Shown in pieces: positions 44,491 to 62,560 of a stretch of 64,000 nucleotides of DNA (positions are counted from its first letter, which is position 1; each line of letters begins with the position of its first letter). The translations under genes were made by a program, and so were the position numbers. The notes under the pieces are model-generated. The model searched no databases and was not told the origin of the DNA. It saw only the letters and a program-made list of their open reading frames with translations. Source of the stretch: Amphibalanus amphitrite (lineage: Eukaryota > Arthropoda > Thecostraca > Balanomorpha > Balanidae); assembly GCF_019059575.1 (NCBI RefSeq), contig NW_024881987.1, positions 124,001 to 188,000 of the forward strand, given 5' to 3'.

Positions 44491-45572
44491 CCAGACTGGA
44501 AAAAATACACGTTATGCCGAATATGTCCGGCGTAGTGGCGGGATTGCGCCAAAAATTTCAGCGCACGTCCGGCGTAACTTCGCATGTGCCGCATTCAGCG
44601 CATGGCGGCGGACTAATTTTTCGGCGCAGGGCGTACACATAATTTTTTGGCAAAATACGATCACCGAATTTATGCAGTACGCTGGACCCTCGGCGTGGAG
44701 ATAGGTAAAGAAGACCTTGTTGAACATTGCCAAGCGTCGTTAAGCAATACCGCAGTGGGCATGAGAGCGCGGACGACCTGGCAAAACAGGCGGCCGCCCT
44801 GCCCTCAAACGCCCACTCGCTGACCAGGGCGGTTCACTGTGCGGCCTCGCATCGCACTGTCCGGCGCAGAGCGCGACAACTGCTCAGAATCACTATTCAT
44901 TTCAAGCCACTCCTCGGGAGCACGCCGCCGCTCCCTATCCCCGGAGAGGACCGAGGATGCCGTTTCGGTGCACCAGATGAGGGCGGGCCACTTGGGGCCG
45001 CTCGCTCCAATACGAATACGGCACCGAATCGGCTGTCTCCACTCCGCGGCGTGCCAGCAGTGCCCAGACAAGCGGTGACCCGTGTGCCGAGTGCCGTGTG
45101 CCGAGAAGAGGGTGATGTGCCGGAGCACATGCTGTCCCCTCGCTGACTCCCGCCAGCCTCGAACACATTGCTCCGCCGATATTAACATCGGCACTGTGGC
45201 ACGGCCCTCATCATTGTGGCCCCGGAACTCACGGCTCCAGCTTTGTTTCACGGCATGAAGCTAGAGTGCCCTAAGACTATTGAGGTATTGGGCTTCCGTG
45301 AAATCAAAAACTCATTCGGACGCTCAAACATGGGAGAGCGTACAAGGCCCCGGAACACTGTCTGGTTCATATAGCCTTGATCGGTAGATGTTCACATGAC
45401 ATGTCACATGTGCTTTATATAAAAAGGGCTTAATTTTCGCAGAAATGGGCATTGAGCACCTAACTTTTGGCGCAAATCACAGAAATTTCAGCGCAAAATC
45501 GCTTGCGACGAATTTCGGCGCAAGAGGGTCTCACAGGCGTCCGGCGTAGTGTATGGATGTTTTCCAGTCTGG
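44491..45572. mobile_element. hAT-type non-autonomous element carrying an RNase H fragment
   Basis: Ends CCAGACTGGAAAA and TTTTCCAGTCTGG, with a perfect 8-bp duplication TAGGTTTG (44483-44490, 45573-45580). Subterminal GTCCGGCGTAGT and AATTTCAGCGCA words repeat in inverted orientation at both ends. The middle holds the RNase H fragment at 44740-45170. Confidence 0.85.
44740..45170 (+). pseudogene. RNase H C-terminal fragment of a non-LTR retrotransposon
   Basis: The plus-strand frame has SADDLAKQAAALPSNAHS (end of an RNase H domain), then SVHQMRAGHLGP and a Cys cluster CQQC, the same order as in the element at 21370-22601. Frameshifts are needed to follow the Cys/His tail. It is GC-rich against an AT-rich host element. 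Confidence 0.65.
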
Positions 45573-45710
45573 TAGGTTTGTAGGTTGTAGGGTAGGTTTG
45601 TAGGTTTGTAGGTTATAGGTTGTAGGTTTTTAGGTTGCAGGTTTGTAGGTTATAGGTTGTAGGTTAGGTTAGGTTAGGTCAGGTAAGGTTAGTTTGTTTA
45701 GGTTTCCCTA
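45573..45710. repeat. TAGGTTTG/TAGGTTA low-complexity tract
   Basis: Imperfect repetition of GTAGGTTTGTAGG and TTAGG-type words, including three consecutive TTAGG units at about 45662-45680. TTAGG is the common arthropod telomere unit, but this stretch is too short and mixed to be called telomeric. Confidence 0.6.
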
Positions 45711-46396
45711 GAAAGAAGCACCACCGGGTATGGCGCCTCTCCCTGGTTGGAAAACCTTCGTGTGACGTCTGCTCTACTAATACCCAAAAAGGAGTGGAAA
45801 GCTGAATGTAAAGTGGAAGTGTCTTGTTCTTGTAAATGGCAGCTGCCAACCACAGCTTTTTTCTTAACACCTTTTAATCTGCAGCTGCCAAGTTTTGGCT
45901 CTGTTTACTTGGAATTTATTTTTGGGAACCCTGCAAAATAAATAAGCCAAATCTGGGGATAAAATAGGAATTGGGGGTAGGTTATGTTTCCTTAGACCCA
46001 TGCTAACATTCCTGGGCAATGCTACCAGTGCCTGGCCACTCGGAACAGTGTGAGAGCTCCGCTCTTGGCCCGCTGGATATATGGTGCTTAACCCAAACCA
46101 TCCAACCAGCCCCACGCTAATAAAAAACCTAATGGGCATTTAGCCCCACTTTTCAGATGCCCCTGGATCCACCCTTGCGTATGCTTCAACTAGCCTGCTC
46201 TCTTGAGTCAGATAAACACACAATTCTGCTACATGCTGTCTGATTTCTGCTGTAGGTATGCCAGCCCTGCCCCATAACAGCATGACTGATCTTGTATCCT
46301 CTTCTACCTTTACCAGGAGAAGCTTCCAGGATTTGCTCCCTCTGTGCAAATCAAGATCAGCTCCTGGAGAAGAACTTTTATCTTTGTTGGCTTGTC

Positions 46397-52397
<6,001 letters not shown>

Positions 52398-53225
52398 CAT
52401 GACTCGGGGGGGGGGGGGGGGGGAGTGCCGACTGTGTCGGCGGGTCAGTGCCTGAACCTGTGGTAACCGCGGGGACAGAGTCGTGAAATATGGAGGATTG
52501 TTGATTTTTATTGGGATAAGACATGCGTGCTGTGAACTGGAAATACAGATGTTTTTATTTGTGTACTTATATTACGCTCGCCTTTTTGGCTGCTACTCAC
52601 ACGGCAGATGTGCCTAGATTTAGAGGCGATTATGGGCTTCGGTTTCCCCGGGTGCATACATGACGCATGGTAAAAGCTGTCCAAGACTGGTCGAGCTGAC
52701 GACGAACTGTTGTTCATGGAGCTTAGCACAGCTTTTTCTGGTTTTCCACCTGTTTCCAACCTCTCTCGTTGAGCTTTCAACCAGTGCTACATACACCTGT
52801 TTCATTTCAATCTTATATTTTTTACAATGTATCTTTTACGTGCTTAGGTACACATTCAACAAAATACAAAAATACATTTCAGCTCATTGCGTACAACTTC
52901 TATCGTAAAAACTATTCATCACAAGCAAGATCGTCGCTCTTACAATCAGGTGCGAAGTCTTGCGATATTCATGCACCCATACGACCGTCAGCGCTAGTAG
53001 CCACACGGACACATCGAGCCTGACCAGGCGGTGTAGAGTGCAGGGTCACCTTTGATAGGACGCCCGCACAGCGGCGCACGACGGGAGATCAGTTGTGGTT
53101 CACTGGGACCAGATCAGACCACGAGGGTGGATCAGAACCCCCCCCCCCCTGTTTTCTCCGACAGCTGCGGATTCTGGGCGATCCCGTCCATCCTCGATCT
53201 CAGCAAGTGCATATATTTATCAGTT
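52398..53225. other. Convergent 3' region between TAPT1 and NUP42
   Basis: 827 bp holding both 3' ends, with a G-run at 52407-52424 and a C-run near 53141. No other gene seen; the open frames here have no family likeness. Confidence 0.6.
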
Positions 53226-56200
53226 TTAACGAGCGCACATTTCCCTCGGCGGCGGGGCGAGCGGCACCTTACCGAGTGTGAACTCGGCCGCCGCGAACTG
53301 CTCGCGATCCTGTTCGTTCAGTTCCGAGGGTTCGCTGTAAGCGTCGACGGGGGCGGCGGTCGGCTGGGTGCCGGCCCCGCCAGCCGCCGGCGCGCCGCCC
53401 TTCCCGAACAGGCCCCCGCCTCCCCCGGCCGGCTGCGCTCCGGGCAGTGCTGCCTGGCCACCGAACACAGAGCCGGCGGGGCCGGCGGCGGCCGGCGCCG
53501 GCTGGCTGCCAAACACCGAGCTGGCCGCCGGAGTCTGCCCGCCGAACGTCGACCCAGTCGTCTGAGGCTGCGCACCAAATGTTGAACCGGTCGTCTGAGC
53601 TTGACTGCCGAACGTTGAGCCGGTGGACGCAGTTTGACCGCCGAAGACTGAGCCGGTGGTCTGAGTCTGTCCGCCAAAGGTCGACCCACTCTGTCCTCCA
53701 AACACAGATCCACTCGGCTGAGTTTGCCCTCCAAATACCGATCCACCCGACTTGGACTGGCCCCCGAAAACTGATCCAGTCGGTTGAGTTTGACCTCCAA
53801 AGACTGACCCAGTCTGTTGAGTTTGACCTCCAAAAACTGATCCAGCTGCTGGCTGGCTTTGACCTCCGAACACTGACCCTGTTGACTGTGTTTGACCTCC
53901 AAACACCGAACCTGTTGGCTGGCTTTGTCCTCCAAATACCGAGCTTGTTGATTGCGCTTGTCCTCCGAATACCGACCCGGTCGTCTGGCTCTGCCCGCCA
54001 AACACTGACCCGGCTGCCGGCTGACTCTGTCCTCCAAATACAGACCCCGCTGGCTGGGTCTGTCCACCGAACACTGAGCCGGTCGGCTGCGGCCTCGCCC
54101 CGAACACAGACGCGGAGCCGGTCTGAGCGCCGAGCACCGACTGCCCGGTAGACTTTCCGAACAGGCCCGCACCGGTGGGCGCGGCCGCTCCGCCACCGCC
54201 GCCGAACAGAGACTTTGAGGTCTGCGGAGCGCCGCCGAACGTCGAGCTGCCGCCGCTGCTGCTGCCGCTCAGAGACGAGCTGAACATCTGCTGCTGCGGG
54301 TCAGAGACAGGCACGGGTCACACACTGGCATACCCTCACTGGCGGTCACGGTCACACACTACACTGAAGACTGGTAAACACCGTCACAATTAACCGTATC
54401 CATTGGGGGACACCGCCATACGCAATCTACACACCAAGCTGAACCGTCATGTCATCGACACACACAACAGTTAGCACAAAACTTCATTAAAAAAGTTCAA
54501 TTTTGATTGATAAAAATCTACTCCAGCGGATTCGTCCCATCCCAACTGCTTCCGGATTCTGCATACAGAGTTCCCCTCATAGCCCTAAGAAAGAGCATCA
54601 TATCGCTTGGGCCTGCCCTCTGTCTTTAACCTCCCTGAGATACAGATACAGATACCGTCTACAGATACTTTGTTCATACCAAATTCATGGAACATGGCTT
54701 TTCATTGCAATACGTCAAATAAGACCATGACCGACCCTCCCACCATCGGGAATGGCATTGACACGCCCCCCCCCCAACCGTCCGTCCCCCGGCCGCCTCC
54801 CCCGTATGTCAGAGCGGTGACACTTACCATGTATGTCCTCATCTCGGGCGAGGCGTTATGCAGCGACGCCCGCTTCTGGCGATACTCGGCCACCTTGGCG
54901 TTGAAGAACTGCAACTGAACGCAGTGTGTCAGAAGGCTAGCGATAGCAAAAGTTAAAACGAACCAGCAGCAGAAAAAGGCAGCACGCCCAACGCAGGGAA
55001 AACCCATCAGTTAAGTCGAGTTCTCGCCGCTTGCCATCAGAAGTATAAGTAGGATGTAAGGTAACAGCACACTTACATAAGCGTCCGGCGTGTTGGCCAC
55101 TTTGCTCTTGTACGCCTCTGCCCGCACCTCCTCTGGTGACAGGTCAGTCAGCCCTGCGCGTGGAGCAGTAGAAGGTCACACGGGATAGAGAGGGCAAGCC
55201 ATACACAATTACAGACCTCTGACAGCTAATACTCCATGTCAGGTCAGACAGCCCTGGAGCGTGCAGTCACAGTGACAGATTACGTACATATTCTGTCCTC
55301 TGTGATGAAAGTGTGGCATGCCACTCTATATAGTTGTGTTCTCATATAATGAACCATGAGAAACGAAACAATTTCTCAGACAGAATCGTGATCGGGAATA
55401 TCAGTGTGGCGCTGGAAATAGGGGAATAGGCCGTTTAGTGATAATAACAATCGTCAGAGCCGCCACACGATGCAGTAGTCGGGTAGGTTTCTCACCTGGG
55501 ATGCAGGGCTGGCCCTTCAGTGGTGAGAAACAGGAGAAGGGCCACTGCTTTGAATTCTCCCACACCTTCATTTCATTGGCGATCCCGGTGCTGGAGAAAA
55601 TAGTTTCGAGTCATTGGAAGGTCAAACTACATTTTGGTGGGAAAATAAGTGGCAAAGCGACTGTATAAATGAGGAAATAACATAAAACTGTCTTGATATC
55701 AGATATGTCATATCTATGAAGAGACAGAACCCCCAGGTTAAGTTTGTCAGTAAACATAAGGTACTTACAGCAACTCATTGAATGAGCTGGGAGTGCCTGC
55801 TGCAGCAGCTGGTTGCTGTGCCTGAGCTCGATAATTGGCCCCAGCGCCTGTGGCAATCAGGAGGAGTGGTCACAAGACAAACACTGACAGAAGGGAGCAT
55901 TCAGTCATACCATCAGCGTGAAAACATGCTCTGCAATTATCATTTGCAAACTCAAGACCTAATCTAATCTAATCTAATATAACATGAGATATCTAAAACT
56001 TTGTCGCAACTTCTGAACACCTCAGCTCGAAAAAACAACAACAATAAAGTTGACCTTAAATTGTTAGGTTCAACATCCATCGCAAAAGGTTGACAGCTCC
56101 AAGGAGCTCCAAGCATATGGATTATAAAAAATGGTGGTGCATGACAAGCAGGCAGCACATGTCTACCTTGAGGTCTTGAGGAGCATTTCTTACCTGCTGT

Positions 56201-56281
56201 TGGGCCCTTGAAGGGATGGTCGAACCTGCACCGGTCACCATAGCGGCAGTATCCCTGGTTGTAGTAGGTGCACACCACCAT
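53226..56281 (-). CDS. NUP42: Nucleoporin NUP42 (NUPL2/CG1), complete
   Basis: FG nucleoporin of the cytoplasmic face of the nuclear pore that binds GLE1 and assists mRNA export. Six coding exons on the minus strand: 56281-56194, 55847-55769, 55590-55496, 55153-55077, 54914-54828, 54293-53226; 1494 nt, 497 residues, phases consistent. An N-terminal CCCH zinc finger (CTYYNQGYCRYGDRCRFDH, residues 4-22) is followed by a Gln/Ala linker, the conserved helical region (MKVWENSKQWPFSCFSPLKG and DLSPEEVRAEAY), then a long FG domain in the last exon. That domain has more than twenty VFGGQ/TFGGQ units spaced about 12 residues by Gln/Ser/Thr/Pro spacers. The C terminus has FTLGKVPLAPPP, matching the GLE1-binding tail of animal NUP42. 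The FG spacing is far more regular than in vertebrate orthologues. Confidence 0.96.
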
Positions 56282-58437
56282 TGTTACACTTTACCTGTAA
56301 ACATGTCATAGATTGATGAAAGAGGAAGACCAAAGCTGTTCCAGGCCATGTAAATATTAAATAATATCAAAATAAGTGTCAATTTATTTCCCATAAAATC
56401 TCGTTAAAATCAGAGATATTCTGAATAAGAAAACAACAGCTGATTGTGGCCCTGGTAGTGGCGACATGGCTCGTTGCAGTTAAAGGGACACTCCCACCTT
56501 AACATTAGTTTTGAGTTGAGATCAGGGGCGGCGCCACGGGTTTTCGATAGGGGGGGACGGGGACCGAAAATCGAAAATCCCAAAAGTAGATACTGATCGT
56601 GTATGCAAAAAAAAAAAAACGAGGCACGTAACGCCGCGAAACTTGGCAAGGCCCAAAACACATCGAATGGTGCATCCCGTTTCCAAACTTATCCTAGGAC
56701 ACCTAAGATCGATCACCTTTTCAAGCATCCTTGCCTCTAAATCAAAATTTGCAGTCTTGCCAACTCAAAGCTGGTTTCCTACAAGCTGCGAATTGCTTAG
56801 GTATGAGTAGCAGTGCCAGCTATTCTTACGTTTCGTACTTTCAAATTTTCGATCTTACGTCTGGTCAGCTTCAGGGCTTCACCATCATATAGTCATGGAG
56901 GAAAAGTGGGAATGTCTTCTGCTCTGACAAGTGCGCCAAAACTGCAATATAATTTCAGAATCATGACATCACCACCTGATCCATATGCAACGGGCAGGGT
57001 GCAGCTAATGGCTAGCCGTCAGTGGTCATGTCATCGGTGGTCACTCAAAAGGCCATGCTAGGTCATGGAAGGTCACCAGCCGTTATTTGATCACACTTTC
57101 TGATGGATTTTACTTGCCAAGAGCTTCGCGGGAAAAACGAGCGCATGCACCGTTGAAAAATTGAGTGAAAGGGTCTCAGGTCCGGCGACCTCTGCAGGTG
57201 AAATGCCCCAGGGTAGGATTCCGGTGCTTGTTGATTAACTTCGTCAAAAATGGCAGTAGAGCTGTGATGTCGGCACCATTGTGTTCGTCATGATCGAGCT
57301 GGCACGACCTGCATCGTTCTCATATTCACCCTCCAATCGTAACAACTACAGCAGGGATTGGCAAATGGCGGGGCACCCCCTTTGGGAGGTAATGAAGGTC
57401 TCTGGAAACGTCATCCCACATCTCTTTAGCATTAGTGGCTCTCCTTATGGAACAGGTTTCTTGACTGGTCTGTTTCACCCCAGAATTCAAAGACTAGTCA
57501 AGGTACATAAAACCGAGCGCACCACAGTGAGCACAATTTGATAAGCTGGTGTATCTCAATTTTCATGTAGAACCTTTCACGTATCACGGACCTAAAACCC
57601 TTTCGTGCACTCATGCAAAAGCAACTGCCATGTTTCAACAGCTGGTAATGGCATTTTCACAGCCGCTGACGTAAGAAGGGGAGGGATGGGGGGCTCGATT
57701 AGACCCCCAGCCGTTCGACCGCCGACCGAACTTAGTTATGCAAAAAAAAAAAACGAGTGCTATCGAACCCCTTGACGAGAGGGAGCCGATGCTATATCCA
57801 ATTATAAGGTCTTGGGCTACTGCGTGCTTTTTTGGTCCTGCCTGTGATCTATCCGAACACTTCTCCCCACAAGTGCTGGGGTTAAATGGCATAGATTTCA
57901 AATGGTTCCTGTGGTAGAACTGCCATGCTTGAATTTGACTAATTAGGAATGGAAAATTTTCATATAGTAACGGAAATCTATGGAATTTCAGTGAACTTGG
58001 TTTTATCGGCAATGGGGTCTGGCAGTGGGGTGGGGAGGTAATAGGTAATAACCCTGCCTGGCGCCCCAAAAAGGGGGCACGATCCCCGAGGCCCTGCCGA
58101 TCACCTTATAACTCAGTCGGTGACACACCAGGGAAATAAGCTAAAATTAGAGCGCTCTATTTATTGCTCCCGCTACTTCACCGTCTCCCATAGGGTCCTG
58201 TGTTGAGCTGGTGTCGAGGCTCTAAAAATGACGCCGATTTTTGCACCCTTCTCACGAAAACCGCTCGGACCGCCTGGAAACTAATTGTTCCGCTCTAAAA
58301 ATTTCAGGATCGACGGGAAAATGAATGAGGAAAAGATTGGTCCTGAAATAATTCTGAACTCCCTGTAGAACATATCGAAATATGGCTGCAAACTAGGAGC
58401 ATGTCAAAATCGACAAAACAATACAAATAAACTTACC
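56282..58437. other. Intergenic region with eroded transposon pieces
   Basis: At 56479 a MITE left end (AAAGGGACACTCCCACCTT) matches the element at 3005, without a clear right end. CAGGGGCGGCGCCACGGG at 56523 resembles a hAT-type terminus. About 56990-57720 looks like an old TTAA-family copy (GCTAGGTCATGGAAGGTCAC, GAGCTTCGCGGGAAAAACGA). The words TATGCAAAAAAAAAAAACGA occur twice (56602, 57736). No gene supported. Confidence 0.45.
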
Positions 58438-58999
58438 ACGTACATAAAGTTGCATTATATTCACATTCAGATTCGCGTGCACATTCGCGGACCCCTCAGA
58501 TTTGGCTCAAAATTGCACAGCCTATAGATTTTGAGCTCCTGATTGCGAAAATCATGTTTTTATTTCACGCCGTCAAGTGGTTCTCAAAATATTCACACTT
58601 GTATTACTGCTAACATATTCTGGAACGTAACCCTTATTGGAAAAATCGGACCCCACCAAACTTCTCAAAAACTCCTGAGATGAGGTAAACATAAGCGCTG
58701 ATCCCAAAAAATAATTTTTACTTAACGCCGTCCCACAGTTTTCTCAGAATGAGCATCTAAAGTTCAAGGTCGTTCAAGGTCAAGTGCCTTTTCTCACCCT
58801 TTGGCGCTATTTGACACGTGACAGCTTTATATTTATGATGGACATTCGCACTACCTCCTACAAAAACAATATACCCAAATCCAAGGGGCGTTGCTGTACC
58901 AAAATGCAAAAAAAGCGTCAAAACCTCTTTCATTCAGCTAACAGTTAAATACAAGGGATATTCGAATTTGCCACACATAAAGCAAATTTGTCGGACCTG

Positions 59000-60060
59000 G
59001 TCGGACCCCTCCGATATCGTTCAAAATCTCAGGGATAATGCTCCTTGACCTCCTGAACATGAAAATGGTACTCCCTTTGAACGCCGTCAAGAACTTTTCC
59101 AGATATACGCATCCATGCACATTCAAATTGCATAGGTGTTGCATATGCACGTTCGGCGGACCCCTCCGATTTCGTTCAAAATCTCAGGGATGATGCTCCT
59201 TGACCTCCTGAACATGAAAATAGTACTCCCTTTGAACGCCGTCAAGAACTTTTCCAGATATACGCATCCATGCACATTCAAATTGCATAGGTGTTGCATA
59301 TGCACGTTCGGCGGACCCCTCCGATTTCGTTCAAAATCTCAGGAATGATGCTCCTTGACCTCCTGAACATAAGAATGACACTCCCTTTGAACGCCGTCAA
59401 GAACTTTTCCAGATATACGCATCCATGCACATTCAAATTGCATAGGTGTTGCATATGCACGTTCGGCGGACCCCTCCGATTTCGTTGAAAATCTCAGGAA
59501 TGATGCTCCTTGACCTCCTGAACATGAAAATGGTACTCCCTTTGAACGCCGTCAAGAACTTTTCCAGATATACGCATCCATGCACATTCAAATTGCATAG
59601 GTGTAGTATATGCACGTTCGGCGGACCCCTCCGATTTCGTTCAAAATCTCAGGAATGATGCTCCTTGACCTCCTGAACATGAAAATGGTACTCCCTTTGA
59701 ACGCCGTCAAGAACTTTTCCAGATATACGCATCCATGCACATTCAAATTGCCTAGGTGTTGCATATGCACGTTCGGCGGACCCCTCCGATTTCGTTCAAA
59801 ATCTCAGGAATGATGCTCCTTGACCTCCTGAACATGAAAATGGTACTCCCTTTGAACGCCGTCAAGAACTTTTCCAGATATACGCATCCATGCACATTCA
59901 AATTGCCTAGGTGTTGCATATGCACGTTCGGCGGACCCCTCCGATTTTGTTCAAAATCTCAGGAATGATGCTCCTTGACCTCCTGAACATGAAAATGGTA
60001 CTCCCTTTGAACGCCGTCAAGAACTTTTCTAGGTATACGCATCCAAGCACATTTAAATTG
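59000..60060 (+). repeat. 155-bp tandem repeats, left arm
   Basis: About seven units at 155-bp spacing (for example 59136, 59291, 59446, 59601 and 59756). They differ by a few substitutions, and the last is partly diverged next to the centre. Confidence 0.93.
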
Positions 60061-60830
60061 CAATTTGAATGTGCATGAATGCGTATATCTGGAAAAGTTC
60101 TTGACGGCGTTCAAAGGGAGTACCATTTTCATGTTCAGGAGGTCAAGGAGCATCATTCCTGAGATTTTGAACGAAATCGGAGGGGTCCGCCGAAAGTGCA
60201 TATGCAACACCTAGGCAATTTGAATGTGCATGGATGCGTATATCTGGAAAAGTTCTTGACGGCGTTCAAAGGGAGTACCATTTTCATGTTCAGGAGGTCA
60301 AGGAGCATCATTCCTGAGATTTTGAACGAAATCGGAGGGGTCCGCCGAACGTGCATATACTACACCTATGCAATTTGAATGTGCATGGATGCGTATATCT
60401 GGAAAAATTCTTGACGGCGTTCAAAGGGAGTACCATTTTCATGTTCAGGAGGTCAAGGAGCATCATTCCTGAGATTTTCAACGAAATCGGAGGGGTCCGC
60501 CGAACGTGCATATGCAACACCTAGGCAATTTGAATGTGCATGGATGCGTATATCTGGAAAAGTTCTTGACGGCGTTCAAAGGGAGTACCATTTTCATGTT
60601 CAGGAGGTCAAGGAACATCATTCCTGAGATTTTGAACGAAATCGGAGGGATCCGCAGAACGTGCATATGCAATACCTAGGCAATTTGAATGTGCATGGAT
60701 GCGTACATCTGGAAAAGTTCTTGACGGCGTTCAAAGGGAGTACCATTTTCATGTTCAGGAGGTCAAGGAGCATCATCCCTGAGATTTTGAACGATATCGG
60801 AGGGGTCCGGCCAGGTCCGACAAATTTGCT
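60061..60830 (-). repeat. 155-bp tandem repeats, right arm, inverted
   Basis: About five units of the same repeat in opposite orientation. Rare variants (TGTAGTATATGC at 59602 and GCATATACTACA at 60352) occupy mirror positions in the two arms, so the arms arose by copying one another after the array formed. Confidence 0.93.
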
Positions 60831-61381
60831 TTATGTGTGGCAAATTCGAATATCCCTTGTATTTAACTGTTAGCTGAATGAAAGAGGTTTTGACGCTTTT
60901 TTTGCATTTTGGTACAGCAACGCCCCTTGGATTTGGGTATATTGTTTTTGTAGGAGGTAGTGCGAATGTCCATCATAAATATAAAGCTGTCACGTGTCAA
61001 ATAGCGCCAAAGGGTGAGAAAAGGCACTTGACCTTGAACGACCTTGAACTTTAGATGCTCATTCTGAGAAAACTGTGGGACGGCGTTAAGTAAAAATTAT
61101 TTTTTGGGATCAGCGCTTATGTTTACCTCATCTCAGGAGTTTTTGAGAAGTTTGGTGGGGTCCGATTTTTCCAATAAGGGTACGTTCCAGAATATGTTAG
61201 CAGTAATACAAGTGTGAATATTTTGAGAACCACTTGACGGCGTGAAATAAAAACATGATTTTCGCAATCAGGAGCTCAAAATCTATAGGCTGTGCAATTT
61301 TGAGCCAAATCTGAGGGGTCCGCGAATGTGCACGCGAATCTGAATGTGAATATAATGCAACTTTATGCACGTAAACTTACC

Positions 61382-62018
61382 GGGTTTTTTTTATTTTCCA
61401 TGCATCTGTGTATGAAATCAGTCGGTTTTTCGGAAAGATAATCTTCTGTTTAATAAATAATTCCACAATTGCAATCGAGAAAAAAAAAAACATTTCTGCT
61501 GTGACGGCAGTTTTGGCATTGTGCCAGTAGTGTGGCGTGCGCGGTGCTGCGTGGTCGTCAGGACGGAGTTGTGAGTATTTTCGGTGTTTTAAATGGTTGA
61601 TGGCCATTTGAACCAGCTTTATATTATTTCCTACAAATTTTTGCATCAAATTATTGCTTTGAAAGACCATTGAAACCCCTTATCTCTTCATGAAACACGA
61701 TCATATTTATCGTCGACGAAAATGGCGCGGGACCCCATGTGCGTTCCGATCGAAATAAATCGTAAATTAAATAATATTCGATGATAAGTATCATATTCTA
61801 GTGACACATTTTCATAAAATAAGGCATAAACTTTGCAAGGAAGTCAACATTGGATAATTGGATTCTTATTTTGCTCACATATCCTTGTGTAGTCAAATGG
61901 CTCAATTGTTAGATAAATGTAAGCATATGTTTTGGCTTGATGTTTGCTGTGAAACCACCCAGCCACTTGCTGGTTGAGTGGTTTTTGATAATAACCTGAT
62001 AATCATTTCTCCTTTTCC
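61382..62018. other. Possible promoter/first exon of a rightward gene
   Basis: A GC-rich stretch at about 61500-61570 in AT-rich surroundings ends in a donor-like GTT|GTGAGTATTT (after 61570). It could be a 5' UTR exon spliced to 63439. No other feature. Confidence 0.3.
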
Positions 62019-62560
62019 TTAAAGGAAATAGTTCACTTTCACGAAATTATTTTTTTGCAATGGATTTATGATTTTTTATGTTCAAAATGATCAGCAAAGA
62101 AAATAAAACCTATTTATAACAAAATATTATTTTCTATATTTTGATATAAGAAGAACTTTTCAGTTTCTGTAAGGCACAGGCGATCCAGTATGAAAAGAGC
62201 ATGGGTTCCGAAAATTCTTCAGAAACTAGAGAAATTATCGCGGCCACCGGCATTTGGGCGATCTGCTGCTGCTGAATGTCCTTATTGATCAGTACGAGAA
62301 TTTCTCTAGAGTTCTCGTAGATAATTTCTCTAGTTTCTGAAGAATTTTCGGTACCCATGCTCTTTTCATACTGGATTGGAATATATGCAAGGCACACATC
62401 CTCAACGCAAGACACCTTTTTCGGGACGAGAAATAGAATATCTTTGCCTAGGGTGATCGTTGGGCTGTAAAAGCTCCTGATTTATGCTCGTCTCAGCCCA
62501 GGCTACGGAACTGCTATTCCAGTTCAAAACCCATGTTAAAAAGTGAACTATTTCCTTTAA
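62019..62560. mobile_element. MITE, family AAAGGAAAYAGTTCACTTT (copy 2)
   Basis: Ends TTAAAGGAAATAGTTCACTT and AAGTGAACTATTTCCTTTAA. Homologous to 20096-20552 at both ends, but with a 192-bp palindromic insertion (62184-62375) in the centre. Confidence 0.8.
62184..62375. repeat. Near-perfect palindrome nested in MITE
   Basis: Arms of about 56 bp starting TCCAGTATGAAAAGAGCATG and mirrored at the right end, with a short asymmetric centre. Probably a tiny inverted-repeat element inserted into the MITE, or an internal inverted duplication. Confidence 0.8.

Larger units (their letters stand above)
44432..45781. mobile_element. Outer inverted-repeat element (GTAGAGCAGACATCACACGA)
   Basis: The left terminus ATTAGTAGAGCAGACATCAC at 44432 continues to ...GAGAGGCGC at 44480. 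It is mirrored at 45732-45781 with two or three differences (about 48-bp TIRs). TA lies at both ends of the GTAGAGC core. The interior contains a hAT-type MITE and a TAGGT-rich tract. Confidence 0.78.
58438..61372. mobile_element. Second foldback-type element, 2.9 kb, 155-bp repeats
   Basis: Starts ACGTACATAAAGTTGCATTA and ends with the complement of ACGTGCATAAAGTTGCATTA. A perfect 9-bp duplication AAACTTACC flanks it (58429-58437, 61373-61381). The unique outer arms are about 550 bp; the inner arms are 155-bp tandem repeats (TTGACCTCCTGAACATGAAA, TTTGAACGCCGTCAAGAACT), about seven forward from 59000 and about five inverted up to 60830. They meet at about 60060 with no spacer. No transposase. 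Confidence 0.9.

Noticed and set aside
45660-45690. Interstitial telomere (TTAGG)n
   Set aside because: Only three clean units inside a mixed TAGGTTTG tract.
59136-60672. Families of 60-70 codon ORFs
   Set aside because: They are the 155-bp repeat read on both strands. No start context or conservation beyond the repeat itself.
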